A stretch of DNA of 64,000 nt. It comes from Lachnospiraceae bacterium (GTDB lineage Bacteria > Bacillota > Clostridia > Lachnospirales > Lachnospiraceae). The notes under the pieces are model-generated. The model was given only the letters and a program-made list of their open reading frames with translations. It ran no database searches and had not been told where the DNA came from. Position numbers and translations under genes: made by a program. The stretch covers positions 1 through 64,000 of the forward strand of contig JAUNDG010000001.1 in the NCBI GenBank assembly GCA_030526195.1, in the 5' to 3' direction. This document shows, one piece after another, positions 34,213-47,478 of the stretch; within the stretch, counting starts at the first letter, position 1, and each line of letters begins with the position of its first letter.

Positions 34213-35463
34213 ATGAGTGATGTAAGAGATATGTCCCTGGCAGCTTCCGGTTGCCAGAAAATTGACTGGGTCCGCGATCATATGCCGGTCCTGCGCAGCA
34301 TTGACGAAGATTTTAAGAAAACACGTCCCTTCGAGGGTCTGAAGCTGGCGCTGTCCATTCATATGGAAGCTAAGACCGCTTACCTGGCCACCGTGCTTCA
34401 GGACGGCGGCGCCAAGGTTTATGCCACAGGCAGCAACGTTCTGTCCACACAGGATGACGTGGCCGCCGGTCTGGCCTCCCGCGGCGTTGAAATTTTCGCT
34501 TATCACGGGGCTACAGAAGAGGAATACAACCGTCATCTGTCCAACGTTCTGGAAATCGGTCCGAACATCATCATCGATGACGGCGGCGACCTCGTTAACA
34601 TGATGCACAACAAATACGCAGACCTTCTGCCGGGCGTGATCGGCGGCTGCGAAGAAACCACCACAGGTATTCAGAGACTGAAAGCCATGGATGCTGCCGG
34701 CGAACTGAAATTCCCGATGATGATGGTCAACAATGCTCAGTGCAAGTTCCTGTTCGACAACCGTTACGGCACAGGCCAGTCTGTCTGGACAGGCATCAAC
34801 AGAACCACAAACCTGATTGTTTCCGGTAAGAAGGTTGTGGTGGCCGGTTACGGCTGGTGCGGCAAGGGCGTGGCCATGAGAGCCAAGGGTCTGGGCGCTC
34901 GCGTTTATGTCACAGAAGTGGATCCGATCAAAGCTGTTGAAGCCATCATGGATGGTTTTGAAGTTATGCCGATGGCCGAAGCTGCCAAGATCGGTGATTT
35001 CTTCGTCACGGTCACAGGCTGCAAGGACGTCATCACAACAGAACATATGCTTCAGATGAAGGATGGCGCTATCCTGTGCAACGCCGGCCATTTCAATTGC
35101 GAAGTTGCCGTTGAGGCTCTGGAAAAGATCGCTGTGAAGAAGGTGGAACGTCGTGCCAATATCATGGGTTATTACCTTGAAAATGGTCGTTCTGTCAACG
35201 TGCTGGCTGAAGGCCGTCTGGTCAATCTGGCTGCCGGCGACGGTCATCCGGCTGAAATTATGGATATGAGCTTCGCTATTCAGGCTCTGTGCGCCGCTTA
35301 CCTGGCCAACAACAGAGATAAGGATCTGGGCACACTGCAGACAGTACCGGCTGAAATCGACCGCGAAGTTGCCGAACGCAAGCTGTCCTTCATGGATGTG
35401 GCCATCGACCATCTGACAGAGGATCAGCAGGCTTACATCGACAGCTGGAACCTGGATGAGTAA
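34213..35463 (+). CDS. ahcY: Adenosylhomocysteinase
   Basis: A 416-residue SAH hydrolase, splitting S-adenosylhomocysteine into adenosine and homocysteine with bound NAD+. Motifs: ATGSNVLSTQDDVAAGL, DDGGDLVNMMH, GGCEETTTGIQRLKAM, NNAQCKFLFDNRYGTGQS, and the Rossmann motif VVAGYGWCGKGVAMRAKGLG. The conserved C-terminal KxxxYRY element of many bacterial enzymes is not evident; the protein ends QQAYIDSWNLDE, as in a shorter archaeal/thermophile-like class. It overlaps the next gene by 8 bp. Confidence 0.93.
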   Translation: MSDVRDMSLAASGCQKIDWVRDHMPVLRSIDEDFKKTRPFEGLKLALSIHMEAKTAYLATVLQDGGAKVYATGSNVLSTQDDVAAGLASRGVEIFAYHGATEEEYNRHLSNVLEIGPNIIIDDGGDLVNMMHNKYADLLPGVIGGCEETTTGIQRLKAMDAAGELKFPMMMVNNAQCKFLFDNRYGTGQSVWTGINRTTNLIVSGKKVVVAGYGWCGKGVAMRAKGLGARVYVTEVDPIKAVEAIMDGFEVMPMAEAAKIGDFFVTVTGCKDVITTEHMLQMKDGAILCNAGHFNCEVAVEALEKIAVKKVERRANIMGYYLENGRSVNVLAEGRLVNLAAGDGHPAEIMDMSFAIQALCAAYLANNRDKDLGTLQTVPAEIDREVAERKLSFMDVAIDHLTEDQQAYIDSWNLDE

Positions 35464-35743
35464 TCAAGAAGGGTCATTATTGCGGCTCTGGGGCAAAGAA
35501 GTCAAAAACAATCGGATCCTGCGGGAGTTCACGGCGGAGGTATGCTCCGATGACACCCGCACCCATAAGATATTTCAGTGCATTTCCGAGATTTGCCATG
35601 AACTGGACCTGGCCGAGCCGATCTGGCTGGAGGGCAACATCGCTGAATTCAAGCGGATGGCACGGACCCGTTTTCGACGGGACAGTTTTATGGAAGACAT
35701 CGATTTTGACTACCTGGAGATCCGGGTACTGGAGGAAAATTAA
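35456..35743 (+). CDS. Conserved hypothetical protein
   Basis: A 95-residue soluble protein starting MSNQEGSLLRLWGKEVKNNR and ending IDFDYLEIRVLEEN. It has a mixed alpha/beta pattern and one Cys-rich stretch (AEVCSDD, QCISEICHELDL). I do not know a function. It overlaps ahcY by 8 bp and is followed 2 bp later by greA, so it is part of that operon. Confidence 0.72.
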   Translation: MSNQEGSLLRLWGKEVKNNRILREFTAEVCSDDTRTHKIFQCISEICHELDLAEPIWLEGNIAEFKRMARTRFRRDSFMEDIDFDYLEIRVLEEN

Positions 35744-35745
35744 AC

Positions 35746-36252
35746 ATGCATGATAAACTGACACGCAGCGACATCGCCAAGCTGGAGAAGGAACTGGAAG
35801 AGCGCAAGCTCGTGATCCGTCCTCAGCTGATCGAAGCTGTGAAGGAAGCCCGGGCTCAGGGTGACCTTTCCGAAAATTTTGAATATCACGCCGCCCGTCG
35901 TGAAAAGGGCCAGAATGACAGCCGGATCGCGTATCTGGAAGATATGATCGCCACCGCCATCATTCTGGACGAAGAGGAATCCGACAATGATGAGGTGGCG
36001 CTCAACAAGAGCATCGAGATTTATTTCCCGGATGATGATGAGACCGAGGTTTACAAGCTGGTCACCACCATCCGCGGCAATTCCGTAAATGGGATGATCT
36101 CCATCGATTCCCCCATCGGCAGCGCCATTTTAGGCCATAAGGTGGGTGAAACGGTCAACGTCAAGATCAGCGACAGCTACACCTGCCCTGTCGTGATCAA
36201 GTCCGTGGGCCCGATCGAGGATGACAGCCAGGATGCCATCAAGTCATTCTGA
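35746..36252 (+). CDS. greA: Transcription elongation factor GreA/GreB family
   Basis: A 168-residue Gre factor. The N-terminal coiled coil has the family segment ARAQGDLSENFEYHAARREKG with the acidic tip residues, and the C-terminal FKBP-like domain has ISIDSPIGSAILGHKVGETV. It stimulates transcript cleavage by backtracked RNA polymerase. It lies 2 bp after the hypothetical gene. Confidence 0.92.
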   Translation: MHDKLTRSDIAKLEKELEERKLVIRPQLIEAVKEARAQGDLSENFEYHAARREKGQNDSRIAYLEDMIATAIILDEEESDNDEVALNKSIEIYFPDDDETEVYKLVTTIRGNSVNGMISIDSPIGSAILGHKVGETVNVKISDSYTCPVVIKSVGPIEDDSQDAIKSF

Positions 36253-36298
36253 CACATATAAAGCAATTAGATTCAGGCAATGAGGTTTAGGAGTAATT

Positions 36299-38566
36299 AT
36301 GATCAAACTGCATGACAAAGGCGCCTTCCTTCTTAACGGCACCACTCTGAGCGCAGACGGCGCCGGTGTGTCTGTTGAGGAAGCCCGCAAGGGGACCATG
36401 GCTTATGGAATCCTCACATCACACAACACATCAGGCAATGACGAACAGCTGCAGATCAAATTCGACAAGCTGACATCACACGATATCACTTATGTCGGTA
36501 TCATTCAGACAGCCCGTGCGTCAGGCCTTGAGAAATTCCCGATTCCCTACGTGCTGACCAACTGCCACAACTCTCTGTGCGCTGTCGGCGGTACCATCAA
36601 CGAGGATGACCACATGTTCGGTCTGTCCGCTGCCAAGAAATACGGCGGCATTTACGTACCGCCCATGCAGGCCGTTATTCACCAGTATGCCCGTGAAATG
36701 ATGGCCGAGAGCGGCAAGATGATCCTGGGTTCAGACAGCCACACCCGTTACGGTGCCCTGGGCACCATGGCCATGGGTGAAGGCGGTCCGGAGCTGGTAA
36801 AGCAGCTGCTGGGCAGAACCTATGACATCAAGCGTCCGGAAGTGGTGGCTGTTTACCTGACCGGTGAGGTGCCGGTGGGTGTCGGTCCGCAGGACGTAGC
36901 GCTGGCCATTATCGGCGCTGTCTTTAAAAATGGCTATGTGAAGAACAAGGTCATGGAATTTGTGGGCCCGGGTGTGGCCAAGCTGTCTGCCGATTTCCGT
37001 ATCGGTGTGGATGTTATGACCACAGAAACCACCTGCTTAAGCTCTATCTGGCAGACAGACGATGAGGTCCGTCGTTTCTATGCCGTTCACGGCCGTGAAG
37101 AGGCTTATAAGGAACTGAAGCCGGCCGCTGCCGCTTACTATGACGGTGTGATCGAGCTGAACCTGTCTGCCATGAAGCCGATGATCGCCATGCCGTATCA
37201 TCCCAGCTGCGTCTACACCATCGACGAAGTGAACGCCAACACCGCTGATATCCTTCACGAAGTGGAAGAGCGGGCTAAGATCTCCTTCGGCGACAAGGTG
37301 GATGTCAATCTGCAGAGCAAGATCAGGAACGGTCGTCTCCTGGTGGATCAGGGCATCATCGCCGGTTGTGCCGGCGGCGGTTATGAAAATATCTGTGATG
37401 CCGCTGATATCCTGAAGGGCAAGTACATCGGTGCCGATGCCTTTACCCTGAATGTTTACCCGGCCTCCATGCCGGTTTACCTGGAACTGATGAAGAACGG
37501 CTCTCTGGCTACCCTGGTGGAAGCCGGTGCCGTGGTGAAGACAGCCTTCTGCGGTCCCTGCTTCGGTGCGGGTGACACACCGGCCAACAACGCCTTCTCC
37601 ATCCGTCACTCCACAAGAAACTTCCCGAACCGCGAAGGCTCCAAGGTCCAGAACGGTCAGATTTCCTCTGTTGCGCTTATGGATGCCCGTTCCATCGCAG
37701 CAACAGCAGCCAACGGCGGTCGCCTGACCTCCGCTGCAGAATTCGACGGCACATTTACCCGTCCGACTTACTTCTTCGACAGCAAGATCTATGCCAACCG
37801 CGTCTATGACGGCTGGGGCAAGGCTGATGCCGCAGAAGAACTGGTGCTGGGTCCGAACATCAAGGACTGGCCGAAGATGGAAGCTCTGCCGGAAAACATG
37901 CTGCTGAAGGTTGTCTCCGAGATCCACGATCCGGTCACCACAACCGACGAGCTGATCCCCTCCGGTGAAACCTCCAGCTATCGTTCCAACCCGCTGGCCC
38001 TGGCTGAATTTGCCCTGTCCCGGAAGGATCCGGCCTATGTGGGTGAAGCCAAGAAGGTCCAGGCTGTTGAGAAGGCGCGTGTAGAAGCTCTTGAAAATGG
38101 CACATGCCCGAACGCCGCTGCCGAAGCGCTCTCCGACGTGCTGGCTCAGATGAAGAGTGTGGCCGCGGATGCCGATTTTGCCAACACCGGCATCGGCTCC
38201 ACCATTTTCGCCGTGAAACCGGGCGACGGTTCTGCCCGTGAGCAGGCCGCTTCCTGCCAGAAGGTTCTGGGCGGCTGGGCTAACGTCGCCAATGAATACG
38301 CCACCAAGCGGTATCGTTCAAACCTCATCAACTGGGGTATGCTGCCGCTGCTTATTGAAGGGGAAGCACTGCCCTTCAAGAACGGCGATTATATCTTCCT
38401 GCCGGCGATCCGTACCGCCGTGGCAGAAGCGCATGACACCATCGAGGCTTATGCGCTTGTTGACGGCTGTCCGAAGGCCTTCACAATGAAGCTGGGCGAT
38501 CTGACAGCTGATGAGCGTCAGATTATTCTTGATGGCTGCCTGATCAATTATTACCGCAATCATTAA
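36299..38566 (+). CDS. Aconitase-family hydratase (YbhJ-like)
   Basis: A 755-residue aconitase superfamily protein. Signatures: [22 protein letters not shown]; three likely [4Fe-4S] cysteines, C357 ([10 protein letters not shown]), C418 and C421 ([12 protein letters not shown]); and the swivel domain from about residue 560. The CTNS sequence of true aconitases is replaced by GCAGG. The length and pattern match the E. coli YbhJ-like branch, whose substrate is not established, so citrate/isocitrate activity should not be assumed. It is followed by a perfect terminator. Confidence 0.87.
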   Translation: MIKLHDKGAFLLNGTTLSADGAGVSVEEARKGTMAYGILTSHNTSGNDEQLQIKFDKLTSHDITYVGIIQTARASGLEKFPIPYVLTNCHNSLCAVGGTINEDDHMFGLSAAKKYGGIYVPPMQAVIHQYAREMMAESGKMILGSDSHTRYGALGTMAMGEGGPELVKQLLGRTYDIKRPEVVAVYLTGEVPVGVGPQDVALAIIGAVFKNGYVKNKVMEFVGPGVAKLSADFRIGVDVMTTETTCLSSIWQTDDEVRRFYAVHGREEAYKELKPAAAAYYDGVIELNLSAMKPMIAMPYHPSCVYTIDEVNANTADILHEVEERAKISFGDKVDVNLQSKIRNGRLLVDQGIIAGCAGGGYENICDAADILKGKYIGADAFTLNVYPASMPVYLELMKNGSLATLVEAGAVVKTAFCGPCFGAGDTPANNAFSIRHSTRNFPNREGSKVQNGQISSVALMDARSIAATAANGGRLTSAAEFDGTFTRPTYFFDSKIYANRVYDGWGKADAAEELVLGPNIKDWPKMEALPENMLLKVVSEIHDPVTTTDELIPSGETSSYRSNPLALAEFALSRKDPAYVGEAKKVQAVEKARVEALENGTCPNAAAEALSDVLAQMKSVAADADFANTGIGSTIFAVKPGDGSAREQAASCQKVLGGWANVANEYATKRYRSNLINWGMLPLLIEGEALPFKNGDYIFLPAIRTAVAEAHDTIEAYALVDGCPKAFTMKLGDLTADERQIILDGCLINYYRNH

Positions 38567-38576
38567 ACGTATTCGC

Positions 38577-38607
38577 AAAAGCACACGATTTGATATCGTG
38601 TGCTTTT
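38577..38607 (+). terminator. Rho-independent terminator after the hydratase
   Basis: A perfect 13-bp stem AAAAGCACACGAT / ATCGTGTGCTTTT with a 5-nt loop, then GTTTACTTTT; 10 bp past the stop codon. Confidence 0.92.
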
Positions 38608-38632
38608 GTTTACTTTTAATATAAAATGGATG

Positions 38633-38661
38633 TTGACTGGGCGGTTTTTAAGGTATAACAT
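38633..38661 (+). promoter_or_regulatory. Upstream promoter of the V-ATPase operon
   Basis: TTGACT (38633-38638) and TAACAT (38656-38661), 17 bp apart. A second TTGTATAAT at 38694-38702 may be a further -10. Together with the next entry this suggests tandem promoters. Confidence 0.5.
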
Positions 38662-38745
38662 ATAAACAATATTTTTTAGATTGGTACAAATCTTTTGTAT
38701 AATTATCAGGTTTGAACCAAATCTGAAAGGTGATGATGAGTGTGA

Positions 38746-38774
38746 TTGTGGAATTATCACAAATGTTGTATAAT
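38746..38774 (+). promoter_or_regulatory. Proximal promoter of the V-ATPase operon
   Basis: TTGTGG (38746-38751) and consensus TATAAT (38769-38774) with 17-bp spacing, 52 bp ahead of the first subunit gene. Confidence 0.7.
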
Positions 38775-38826
38775 CAAACCATGCTTGTTAGTAACTGTTA
38801 ACTTTATCTGAAGGGGCGGTGATGAG

Positions 38827-39135
38827 ATGATTGAAGAGAACATCAAAGCTGTAAAAGAGGCTGAAGCGAAAGCATCAGAGATGATCGCAGCAGCCGAAAG
38901 ACAGACCTTCGAGATCGCCGACAAAGCGGAAGCGGAGGCTAAAGCGATCGAGAAAGCAGGCCGGGAAGCGGCTGCCGCGGCAGAAGCTGAGGTTCTGGCA
39001 AAGGCCGGTGCCGAAGGCAGCGAAAAGGCGGAAGCGGTGAGGGCTGAAACGGTCAGAGAAACCGAAGCGATTCGGGCAATGGCAGACCAGAAAAAAGATG
39101 CTGTTATCGACCTGATCATCAGAGAACTGTTTTAA
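38827..39135 (+). CDS. V-type ATPase subunit G/H-like (peripheral stalk)
   Basis: A 102-residue, almost entirely helical and coiled-coil protein rich in Ala, Glu and Lys (KAVKEAEAKASEMIAAAERQ), matching the V/A-ATPase peripheral stalk subunit (NtpF/AhaH type). It should pair with subunit E to form the stator. It is the first gene of the operon; ribosome binding site GGTGATGAG. The next gene starts 25 bp later. Confidence 0.8.
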   Translation: MIEENIKAVKEAEAKASEMIAAAERQTFEIADKAEAEAKAIEKAGREAAAAAEAEVLAKAGAEGSEKAEAVRAETVRETEAIRAMADQKKDAVIDLIIRELF

Positions 39136-39160
39136 AAAGTGAAGAAAGGCAGGAGTTTGC

Positions 39161-41658
<2,498 letters not shown>

Positions 41659-41730
41659 TCCGGAGTCATCCGCAAATCTCTTTCATGATTTGCGATTTTC
41701 AACAGTAAGCTAGATTAAGGAGACATAGTC

Positions 41731-42321
41731 ATGGCAGGAATTAACGGAATTGTAAGTGAAATCCTGCAGGATGCCGAAAAGAAGGCGGAGGCCATCCTGG
41801 CCGAAGCCAACAAAAAGGCAGATGCTGTGAAGGAAGAGGCAAAGGCCCGTGCTGATGCCTATGCCGCTTCCGCCGCAACAGCCGCTCAGAAAAAAGCCGA
41901 AGACGTGAAACATCGCGCCGCCTCACAGGCCGCCCTTGAAAAACGTCAGGCCATCCTGGCGGCAAAGCAGGATATTATCGACGGTGTTATCAACGAAGCC
42001 TACAACAAACTGGCTTCAACCGATGATGCCTCCTATTTTGAAATGATCGGCCGTCTGCTGAAGAAAGCCGTTCATGCCGGAGAAGGGGAGATCCGTTTCT
42101 CCGAAAATGATCTGAAGAGACTGCCCGCCGGTTTTGCCGCTGAAGCGGCTGCCGCAGCTGAGGCTGTGGGCGGCAAGCTGACTCTTTCAGATGTACCCGT
42201 CGCTATCGAAAATGGTTTTGTTCTCGTCTACGGCGGTATCGAAGAAAACTGTTCACTGAAGGCTCTGTTCGCCTCTATGAGAGATCAGCTGCAGGATAAG
42301 GTGAACGCAGCAATTTGGTAA
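41731..42321 (+). CDS. ntpE: V-type ATPase subunit E
   Basis: A 196-residue peripheral stalk protein. It has a long Ala/Lys/Glu-rich helix (EILQDAEKKAEAILAEANKK), then a globular C-terminal domain (FVLVYGGIEENCSLKALFAS) that binds subunits A and B. The length is normal. AAGGAG precedes ATG 41731. Confidence 0.92.
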   Translation: MAGINGIVSEILQDAEKKAEAILAEANKKADAVKEEAKARADAYAASAATAAQKKAEDVKHRAASQAALEKRQAILAAKQDIIDGVINEAYNKLASTDDASYFEMIGRLLKKAVHAGEGEIRFSENDLKRLPAGFAAEAAAAAEAVGGKLTLSDVPVAIENGFVLVYGGIEENCSLKALFASMRDQLQDKVNAAIW

Positions 42322-42333
42322 AGGAGAGCGCAA

Positions 42334-43305
42334 ATGGGTGATTCAAATTATATCTTTGCCGTTGCGCGGATCCGTGTAAAAGAAAGAACGCTGCTGTCTG
42401 ATGCCGATATCAATCAGCTGGTATCCATGAAGGATGCCGCAGCCGTTCTGGCCGCCCTTCAGGACAAGGGATGGGGTGATGAAACCTGCGGCAACGACCC
42501 CGAAAAGGTTCTGGCCGTTGAGGAAGCCAAATCCCTGAAACTCATGAAGGAACTGGGCATCGAGCAGGAAGTGTTCGATGTTCTGGGATATCCGAATCTC
42601 TATCACAATCTGAAAAGCGCCGTCAAGGAGATCTGTACATCATCAGATCATCCGGAAGCTTTTTACAAAGAAGCCGCCATCGACCGGGAGACCATGCTGG
42701 CCATCCTGAGAGACAAGCGGTACGACCGCCTTCCCGATCATATGCGGAAAGCTGCCATTGAGACCTACGACACAATGGTCAAGACCATGGACGGCCAGAT
42801 GTGCGACGTGATCGCCGACCGTGCCTGCCTCGAAGCCATGGAAGCGGTGGCACGTCATTCCAAGCATAAGATCCTGCGGGATTACGAAGCCTCAACCGTG
42901 GCCGTCACCAATATCCGTATTGCTGTCCGTGCCGCCAAGACAGGCAAGTCCCGTCAGTTCCTGAAAGCGGCTCTGGCTCCCAGCCGGGAGATCAACACAG
43001 GACGTCTGGCCGCCGCGGCCGCAGAGGGTCTTGACTCACTGCTGACATTCCTGTCCTCCCATCGTTATGCGGAAGCCGCCGAGGCCCTGAAGGTCTCTGC
43101 CTCTTCATTCGAGCGCTGGTGTGATAACAAACTGATCGCGTCCATCAAGGATCAGAAGAGAAACTGCATGTCACTGGGCCCCATCGTGGCTTACTATCTG
43201 GCACGCAAAAATGAGATCAAGACGGTTCGGATCATTCTGACGGCTAAAGCCAACGGTCTGCCGGAAACGGCTATCCGGGAAAGAATGAGGGACATGTATG
43301 TATAA
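42334..43305 (+). CDS. ntpC: V-type ATPase subunit C
   Basis: A 323-residue protein of the NtpC/AhaC (d-type) family, the funnel that joins the central shaft to the K ring. It begins YIFAVARIRVKERTLLSDAD and ends in the conserved YYLARKNEIKTVRIILTAKA segment. It overlaps ntpF by 8 bp. Confidence 0.92.
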   Translation: MGDSNYIFAVARIRVKERTLLSDADINQLVSMKDAAAVLAALQDKGWGDETCGNDPEKVLAVEEAKSLKLMKELGIEQEVFDVLGYPNLYHNLKSAVKEICTSSDHPEAFYKEAAIDRETMLAILRDKRYDRLPDHMRKAAIETYDTMVKTMDGQMCDVIADRACLEAMEAVARHSKHKILRDYEASTVAVTNIRIAVRAAKTGKSRQFLKAALAPSREINTGRLAAAAAEGLDSLLTFLSSHRYAEAAEALKVSASSFERWCDNKLIASIKDQKRNCMSLGPIVAYYLARKNEIKTVRIILTAKANGLPETAIRERMRDMYV

Positions 43306-43636
43306 GATCGCAGTCATGGGAGATTATGACAGCATCTATGGTTTTGCGGCACTGGGCCTGGATACATATCCCGTCAAAGGTCGCGAGGAAGGTTCAGAAA
43401 CCCTTCGTCGTCTGGCTGAAAATGAATACGGTGTCATTTATCTGACAGAAGAACTGGCAGCAGTTCTGAAAAATGAGATTGCGGCTTACAGCGATAAGCT
43501 GATGCCGGCCATCATCCCGATTCCGGGCATCAAGGGCAATACCGGCAGCGGTATCGCCGGTGTCAAGAAAACGGTTGAACAGGCGGTTGGCTCCGACATC
43601 TTATTTGGCGGAACAGATGCGCAGGAAGGAGAATAA
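43298..43636 (+). CDS. ntpF: V-type ATPase subunit F
   Basis: A 112-residue Rossmann-like central shaft subunit: [33 protein letters not shown], and the C-terminal helix [18 protein letters not shown]. It caps subunit D inside the A3B3 head. The next gene starts 2 bp later. Confidence 0.92.
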   Translation: MYKIAVMGDYDSIYGFAALGLDTYPVKGREEGSETLRRLAENEYGVIYLTEELAAVLKNEIAAYSDKLMPAIIPIPGIKGNTGSGIAGVKKTVEQAVGSDILFGGTDAQEGE

Positions 43637-43638
43637 AG

Positions 43639-45408
43639 GTGAGCACAGGCAAAATCAAAAAAGTCGCCGGCCCTCTGGTCATTGCCGAGGGTATGCGTGA
43701 TGCAAATATGTTTGACGTTGTGCGTGTCAGCGATCGTCGTCTGATCGGCGAGATCATTGAAATGCACGGTGATCAGGCCTCTATTCAGGTATACGAGGAA
43801 ACATCAGGTCTCGGCCCGGGTGAACCGGTCGAATCCACCAATGTCCCTCTTTCCGTAGAACTGGGTCCCGGCCTTATCAGCTCCATTTACGACGGTATTC
43901 AGCGTCCGCTGAACGGCATCATGGATATCACAGGTTCCAACAACCTGGCCCGTGGTGTTGAAGTCGCTTCCCTGAGCCGTGAGGCAAAATGGGACTTCGT
44001 GCCCACCGTCAGCGTGGGTGAAGAAGTGGAAGCCGGCGATATCATCGGTACCGTCGAAGAAACTTCCATCGTCACACAGAAGATCATGGTCCCCTATGGT
44101 ATCAAGGGTACCGTGAAATCCATTTCCGGCGGCAGCTATACTGTTGAAGAAACAGTCTGCGTCGTGGCAACTGAAGAAGGCGACAAGGAACTGACCCTGA
44201 TGCAGAAATGGCCGGTTCGTCGTGGCCGTCCCTATGCCCGCAAATTACCGCCGGCTATGCCGCTGGTCACAGGTCAGCGAGTCGTTGATGCTTTCTTCCC
44301 CATCGCCAAGGGTGGTGTGGCCGCTGTACCGGGTCCCTTCGGTTCCGGCAAGACAGTTATCCAGCACCAGCTGGCCAAGTGGGCTGAAGCCGACATCGTG
44401 GTCTACATCGGCTGCGGTGAACGTGGCAACGAGATGACCGACGTTCTGAACGAGTTCCCGGAACTGAAGGATCCCAAGACTGGCGAATCCCTCATGAAGA
44501 GAACTGTTCTGATCGCCAACACCTCCGATATGCCGGTTGCCGCCCGTGAAGCCTCTATCTACACAGGTATCACCATCGCTGAATACTTCCGCGATATGGG
44601 TTATTCCGTCGCTCTGATGGCCGACTCCACATCCCGTTGGGCCGAAGCTCTTCGAGAAATGTCCGGTCGTCTGGAGGAAATGCCCGGTGAAGAAGGTTAC
44701 CCGGCTTACCTGGGTTCCCGTCTGGCTCAGTTCTATGAAAGAGCCGGTCATGTTATCTCTCTTGGTAAGGAAGGCCGCGAAGGTCAGCTGTCCGCTATCG
44801 GCGCCGTTTCACCGCCCGGTGGTGACATCTCCGAACCGGTTTCCCAGGCTACACTGCGTATCGTCAAGGTCTTCTGGGGTCTTGATGCCGCACTGGCCCA
44901 CCAGAGACATTTCCCGGCTATTAACTGGCTGACCTCTTACAGCAACTACATCGATGACATGGGTCCCTGGTTCGACGCCAATGTGGCACCGGATTGGATG
45001 AGCACCCGTCAGAAACTGATGAGCCTGCTGCAGGATGAAGCTTCCCTTAATGAAATCGTTAAGATGGTCGGTATGGACGCTCTGTCACCCTCCGATCGTC
45101 TCAAGATGGAAGCCGCTCGCTCCATCCGTGAGGACTTCCTGCATCAGAACTCCTTCGATGAGATCGATACTTATACATCGCTGAACAAGCAGTATAACAT
45201 GATGAAACTGGTCTACGCCTTCTATGAATCCGCTCAGGAAGCTTTAGCTAAAGGCGCCAACATCAACGATCTTATCGCCATGGATTCACGTGAACGTATC
45301 GGCCGTTACAAATATACAAAGGAAGCCGATGTTCAGGCTGAATATGAAAAGATCGGTAATGAACTGGCAGCTGAAATTTCCGCGCTGCTGGGAAAGGAGG
45401 ACCGATAA
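43639..45408 (+). CDS. ntpA: V-type ATPase catalytic subunit A
   Basis: A 589-residue catalytic subunit. Walker A is at about residues 232-239 ([17 protein letters not shown]), Walker B and the RYSV-like region follow ([20 protein letters not shown]), and [20 protein letters not shown] is fully conserved. The A-specific non-homologous insert near residues 110-180 is present. Initiation is at GTG 43639. ATP turnover here drives rotation of the K ring. Confidence 0.96.
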   Translation: MSTGKIKKVAGPLVIAEGMRDANMFDVVRVSDRRLIGEIIEMHGDQASIQVYEETSGLGPGEPVESTNVPLSVELGPGLISSIYDGIQRPLNGIMDITGSNNLARGVEVASLSREAKWDFVPTVSVGEEVEAGDIIGTVEETSIVTQKIMVPYGIKGTVKSISGGSYTVEETVCVVATEEGDKELTLMQKWPVRRGRPYARKLPPAMPLVTGQRVVDAFFPIAKGGVAAVPGPFGSGKTVIQHQLAKWAEADIVVYIGCGERGNEMTDVLNEFPELKDPKTGESLMKRTVLIANTSDMPVAAREASIYTGITIAEYFRDMGYSVALMADSTSRWAEALREMSGRLEEMPGEEGYPAYLGSRLAQFYERAGHVISLGKEGREGQLSAIGAVSPPGGDISEPVSQATLRIVKVFWGLDAALAHQRHFPAINWLTSYSNYIDDMGPWFDANVAPDWMSTRQKLMSLLQDEASLNEIVKMVGMDALSPSDRLKMEAARSIREDFLHQNSFDEIDTYTSLNKQYNMMKLVYAFYESAQEALAKGANINDLIAMDSRERIGRYKYTKEADVQAEYEKIGNELAAEISALLGKEDR

Positions 45409-46785
45409 ATGCCGAAAGAATATAGGACAATTGAAGAAGTTGCCGGCCCTCTGATGCTGGTCAAATGCGTTGAGGGTGTCAAATACGACGAAATGGGCGA
45501 GATCGAGCTGGCCAACGGCGAAACCCGTCGCTGCAAGGTTCTGGAAATCGACGGCGGCAATGCCACCGTTCAGCTCTTCGAATCCTCAACAGGTATCAAC
45601 TTAAGCGACAGCAAGGTCCGTTTCCTTGGCCGTTCCATGGAACTTGGTGTTTCCGAAGATATGCTGGGCCGCGTCTTTGACGGTATGGGCCGCACCATCG
45701 ACAACGGGCCGGAAATCCTGCCGGAACAGCGTCGTGATATCAACGGTCTGCCCATGAACCCGGCTGCCCGTATGTACCCGTCCGAATTCATTCAGACAGG
45801 TGTTTCCGCTATCGACGGTCTGAACACACTGGTTCGTGGTCAGAAGCTGCCGATCTTCTCAGCCTCCGGTCTGCCCCATGCGCAGCTGGCTGCCCAGATC
45901 GCCCGTCAGGCCAAGGTTGTCGGGACAGACGAACCCTTCGCCGTTGTATTCGCTGCTATGGGTATTACATTCGAAGAATCCAACTTCTTCATCAACTCAT
46001 TCCGCGAAACAGGTGCCATCGACAGAACAGTCCTCTTCATCAACCTGGCCAATGACCCGGCCGTTGAACGTATTTCCACACCGAAGATGGCTCTGACAGC
46101 TGCCGAATATCTGGCATTTGAAAAGGATATGCATGTTCTTGTCATCCTGACAGACATCACTAACTATGCCGATGCTCTTCGTGAAGTATCCGCAGCCCGT
46201 AAGGAAGTGCCGGGTCGTCGTGGTTATCCGGGCTACATGTACACTGACCTTGCGACTATGTATGAACGTGCCGGCCGTCAGAGAGGAAAGAAGGGTTCCA
46301 TCACCATGATCCCGATCCTGACCATGCCGGAAGACGACATCACACATCCGATCCCCGACCTTACCGGTTACATCACCGAAGGTCAGATCATCTTAAGTCG
46401 TGAACTTTACCGCAAGGGTGCTACACCGCCCATCGACGTTCTGCCGTCTCTGTCCCGTCTGAAAGACAAGGGTATCGGTGTCGGCAAGACACGTGAAGAC
46501 CATGCCGCCACGATGAACCAGCTGTTTGCCGCTTACGCCAGAGGTAAGGATGCCAAGGAACTCATGGTTATCCTTGGTGAAGCCGCTCTGTCAGACATCG
46601 ACCTCATTTATGCCCGTTTCGCTGATGAGTTCGAAGAGAAATACATTTCTCAGGGCAACTACACGGATCGTTCCATCGAGGAAACGCTGGAGATCGGCTG
46701 GGATCTCTTAAGAATCCTGCCGCGTTCCGAACTGAAACGTATCAACGACACAATGCTTGATAAGTATTACGAGAAGAAGGCATAA
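45409..46785 (+). CDS. ntpB: V-type ATPase subunit B
   Basis: A 458-residue non-catalytic subunit, alternating with A in the head. [20 protein letters not shown] and [20 protein letters not shown] match; as expected for B the P-loop is degenerate (SASGLPH). [20 protein letters not shown]-like sequence is conserved (here [20 protein letters not shown]). It directly abuts ntpA with overlap of ribosome binding site AAGGAGG. Confidence 0.96.
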   Translation: MPKEYRTIEEVAGPLMLVKCVEGVKYDEMGEIELANGETRRCKVLEIDGGNATVQLFESSTGINLSDSKVRFLGRSMELGVSEDMLGRVFDGMGRTIDNGPEILPEQRRDINGLPMNPAARMYPSEFIQTGVSAIDGLNTLVRGQKLPIFSASGLPHAQLAAQIARQAKVVGTDEPFAVVFAAMGITFEESNFFINSFRETGAIDRTVLFINLANDPAVERISTPKMALTAAEYLAFEKDMHVLVILTDITNYADALREVSAARKEVPGRRGYPGYMYTDLATMYERAGRQRGKKGSITMIPILTMPEDDITHPIPDLTGYITEGQIILSRELYRKGATPPIDVLPSLSRLKDKGIGVGKTREDHAATMNQLFAAYARGKDAKELMVILGEAALSDIDLIYARFADEFEEKYISQGNYTDRSIEETLEIGWDLLRILPRSELKRINDTMLDKYYEKKA

Positions 46786-46802
46786 AGGAGCGCTGAAGCT
46801 TT

Positions 46803-47462
46803 ATGGCATCCACACAGGTCAATCCGACCCGAATGGAGCTGACCCGGCTTAAGAAAAAGCTGGCCACAGCTGTTAAGGGTCACAAGCTTTTAAAAGATAA
46901 GCGGGACGAACTCATGAGAGAGTTCCTTGATCTCGTGCGGGAAAATATGGCGCTTCGTCAGAAAGTCGAAGCCGGCATCCACAGCGCCAACACCAACTTT
47001 GTTATTGCCAAGGCCGATATGTCCGAAGAAATCCTTCGGACGGCCTTGATGGCACCGAAGCAGGATGTGGAACTGGAGACTGCCGTCAAGAACGTGATGA
47101 GCGTCGACATCCCGGTCTTTTCCTACAAGACACGTACGCCGGATCCGAATGATATTTATTCCTACGGTTTCGCTTTTACATCCAGTGACCTCGATAGTGC
47201 GGTCCTGTCGCTGAGCGAAATCTTGCCGGATATGCTGAGACTGGCCGAGACAGAAAAGGCCTGTCAGCTCATGGCAGCTGAAATTGAAAAAACCAGACGT
47301 CGCGTAAATGCCCTGGAACATGTTATAATTCCAGAGACGCGTGAAGGTATCAAGTACATCACCATGAAACTGGACGAAAATGAGAGAAGTACTCAGATCC
47401 GTCTGATGAAGGTCAAAGATATGATGCTTGAGGCCGCGCATCACTATAGCGAAAGAAAGTGA
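46803..47462 (+). CDS. ntpD: V-type ATPase subunit D
   Basis: A 219-residue central axle protein. The N-terminal VNPTRMELTRLKKKLATAVK and GHKLLKDKRDELMREFLDLV motifs and a C-terminal helix (RRVNALEHVIIPETREGIKY) are diagnostic; the rest is coiled coil. It ends 16 bp before a large exported protein that may be transcribed with the operon. Confidence 0.94.
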   Translation: MASTQVNPTRMELTRLKKKLATAVKGHKLLKDKRDELMREFLDLVRENMALRQKVEAGIHSANTNFVIAKADMSEEILRTALMAPKQDVELETAVKNVMSVDIPVFSYKTRTPDPNDIYSYGFAFTSSDLDSAVLSLSEILPDMLRLAETEKACQLMAAEIEKTRRRVNALEHVIIPETREGIKYITMKLDENERSTQIRLMKVKDMMLEAAHHYSERK

Positions 47463-47478
47463 AAGATTTTAGCGGTAC

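Noticed and set aside
34114-35412. 432-codon antisense frame inside ahcY
   Set aside because: Shadow frame caused by codon bias; the sense protein is a clear SAH hydrolase.
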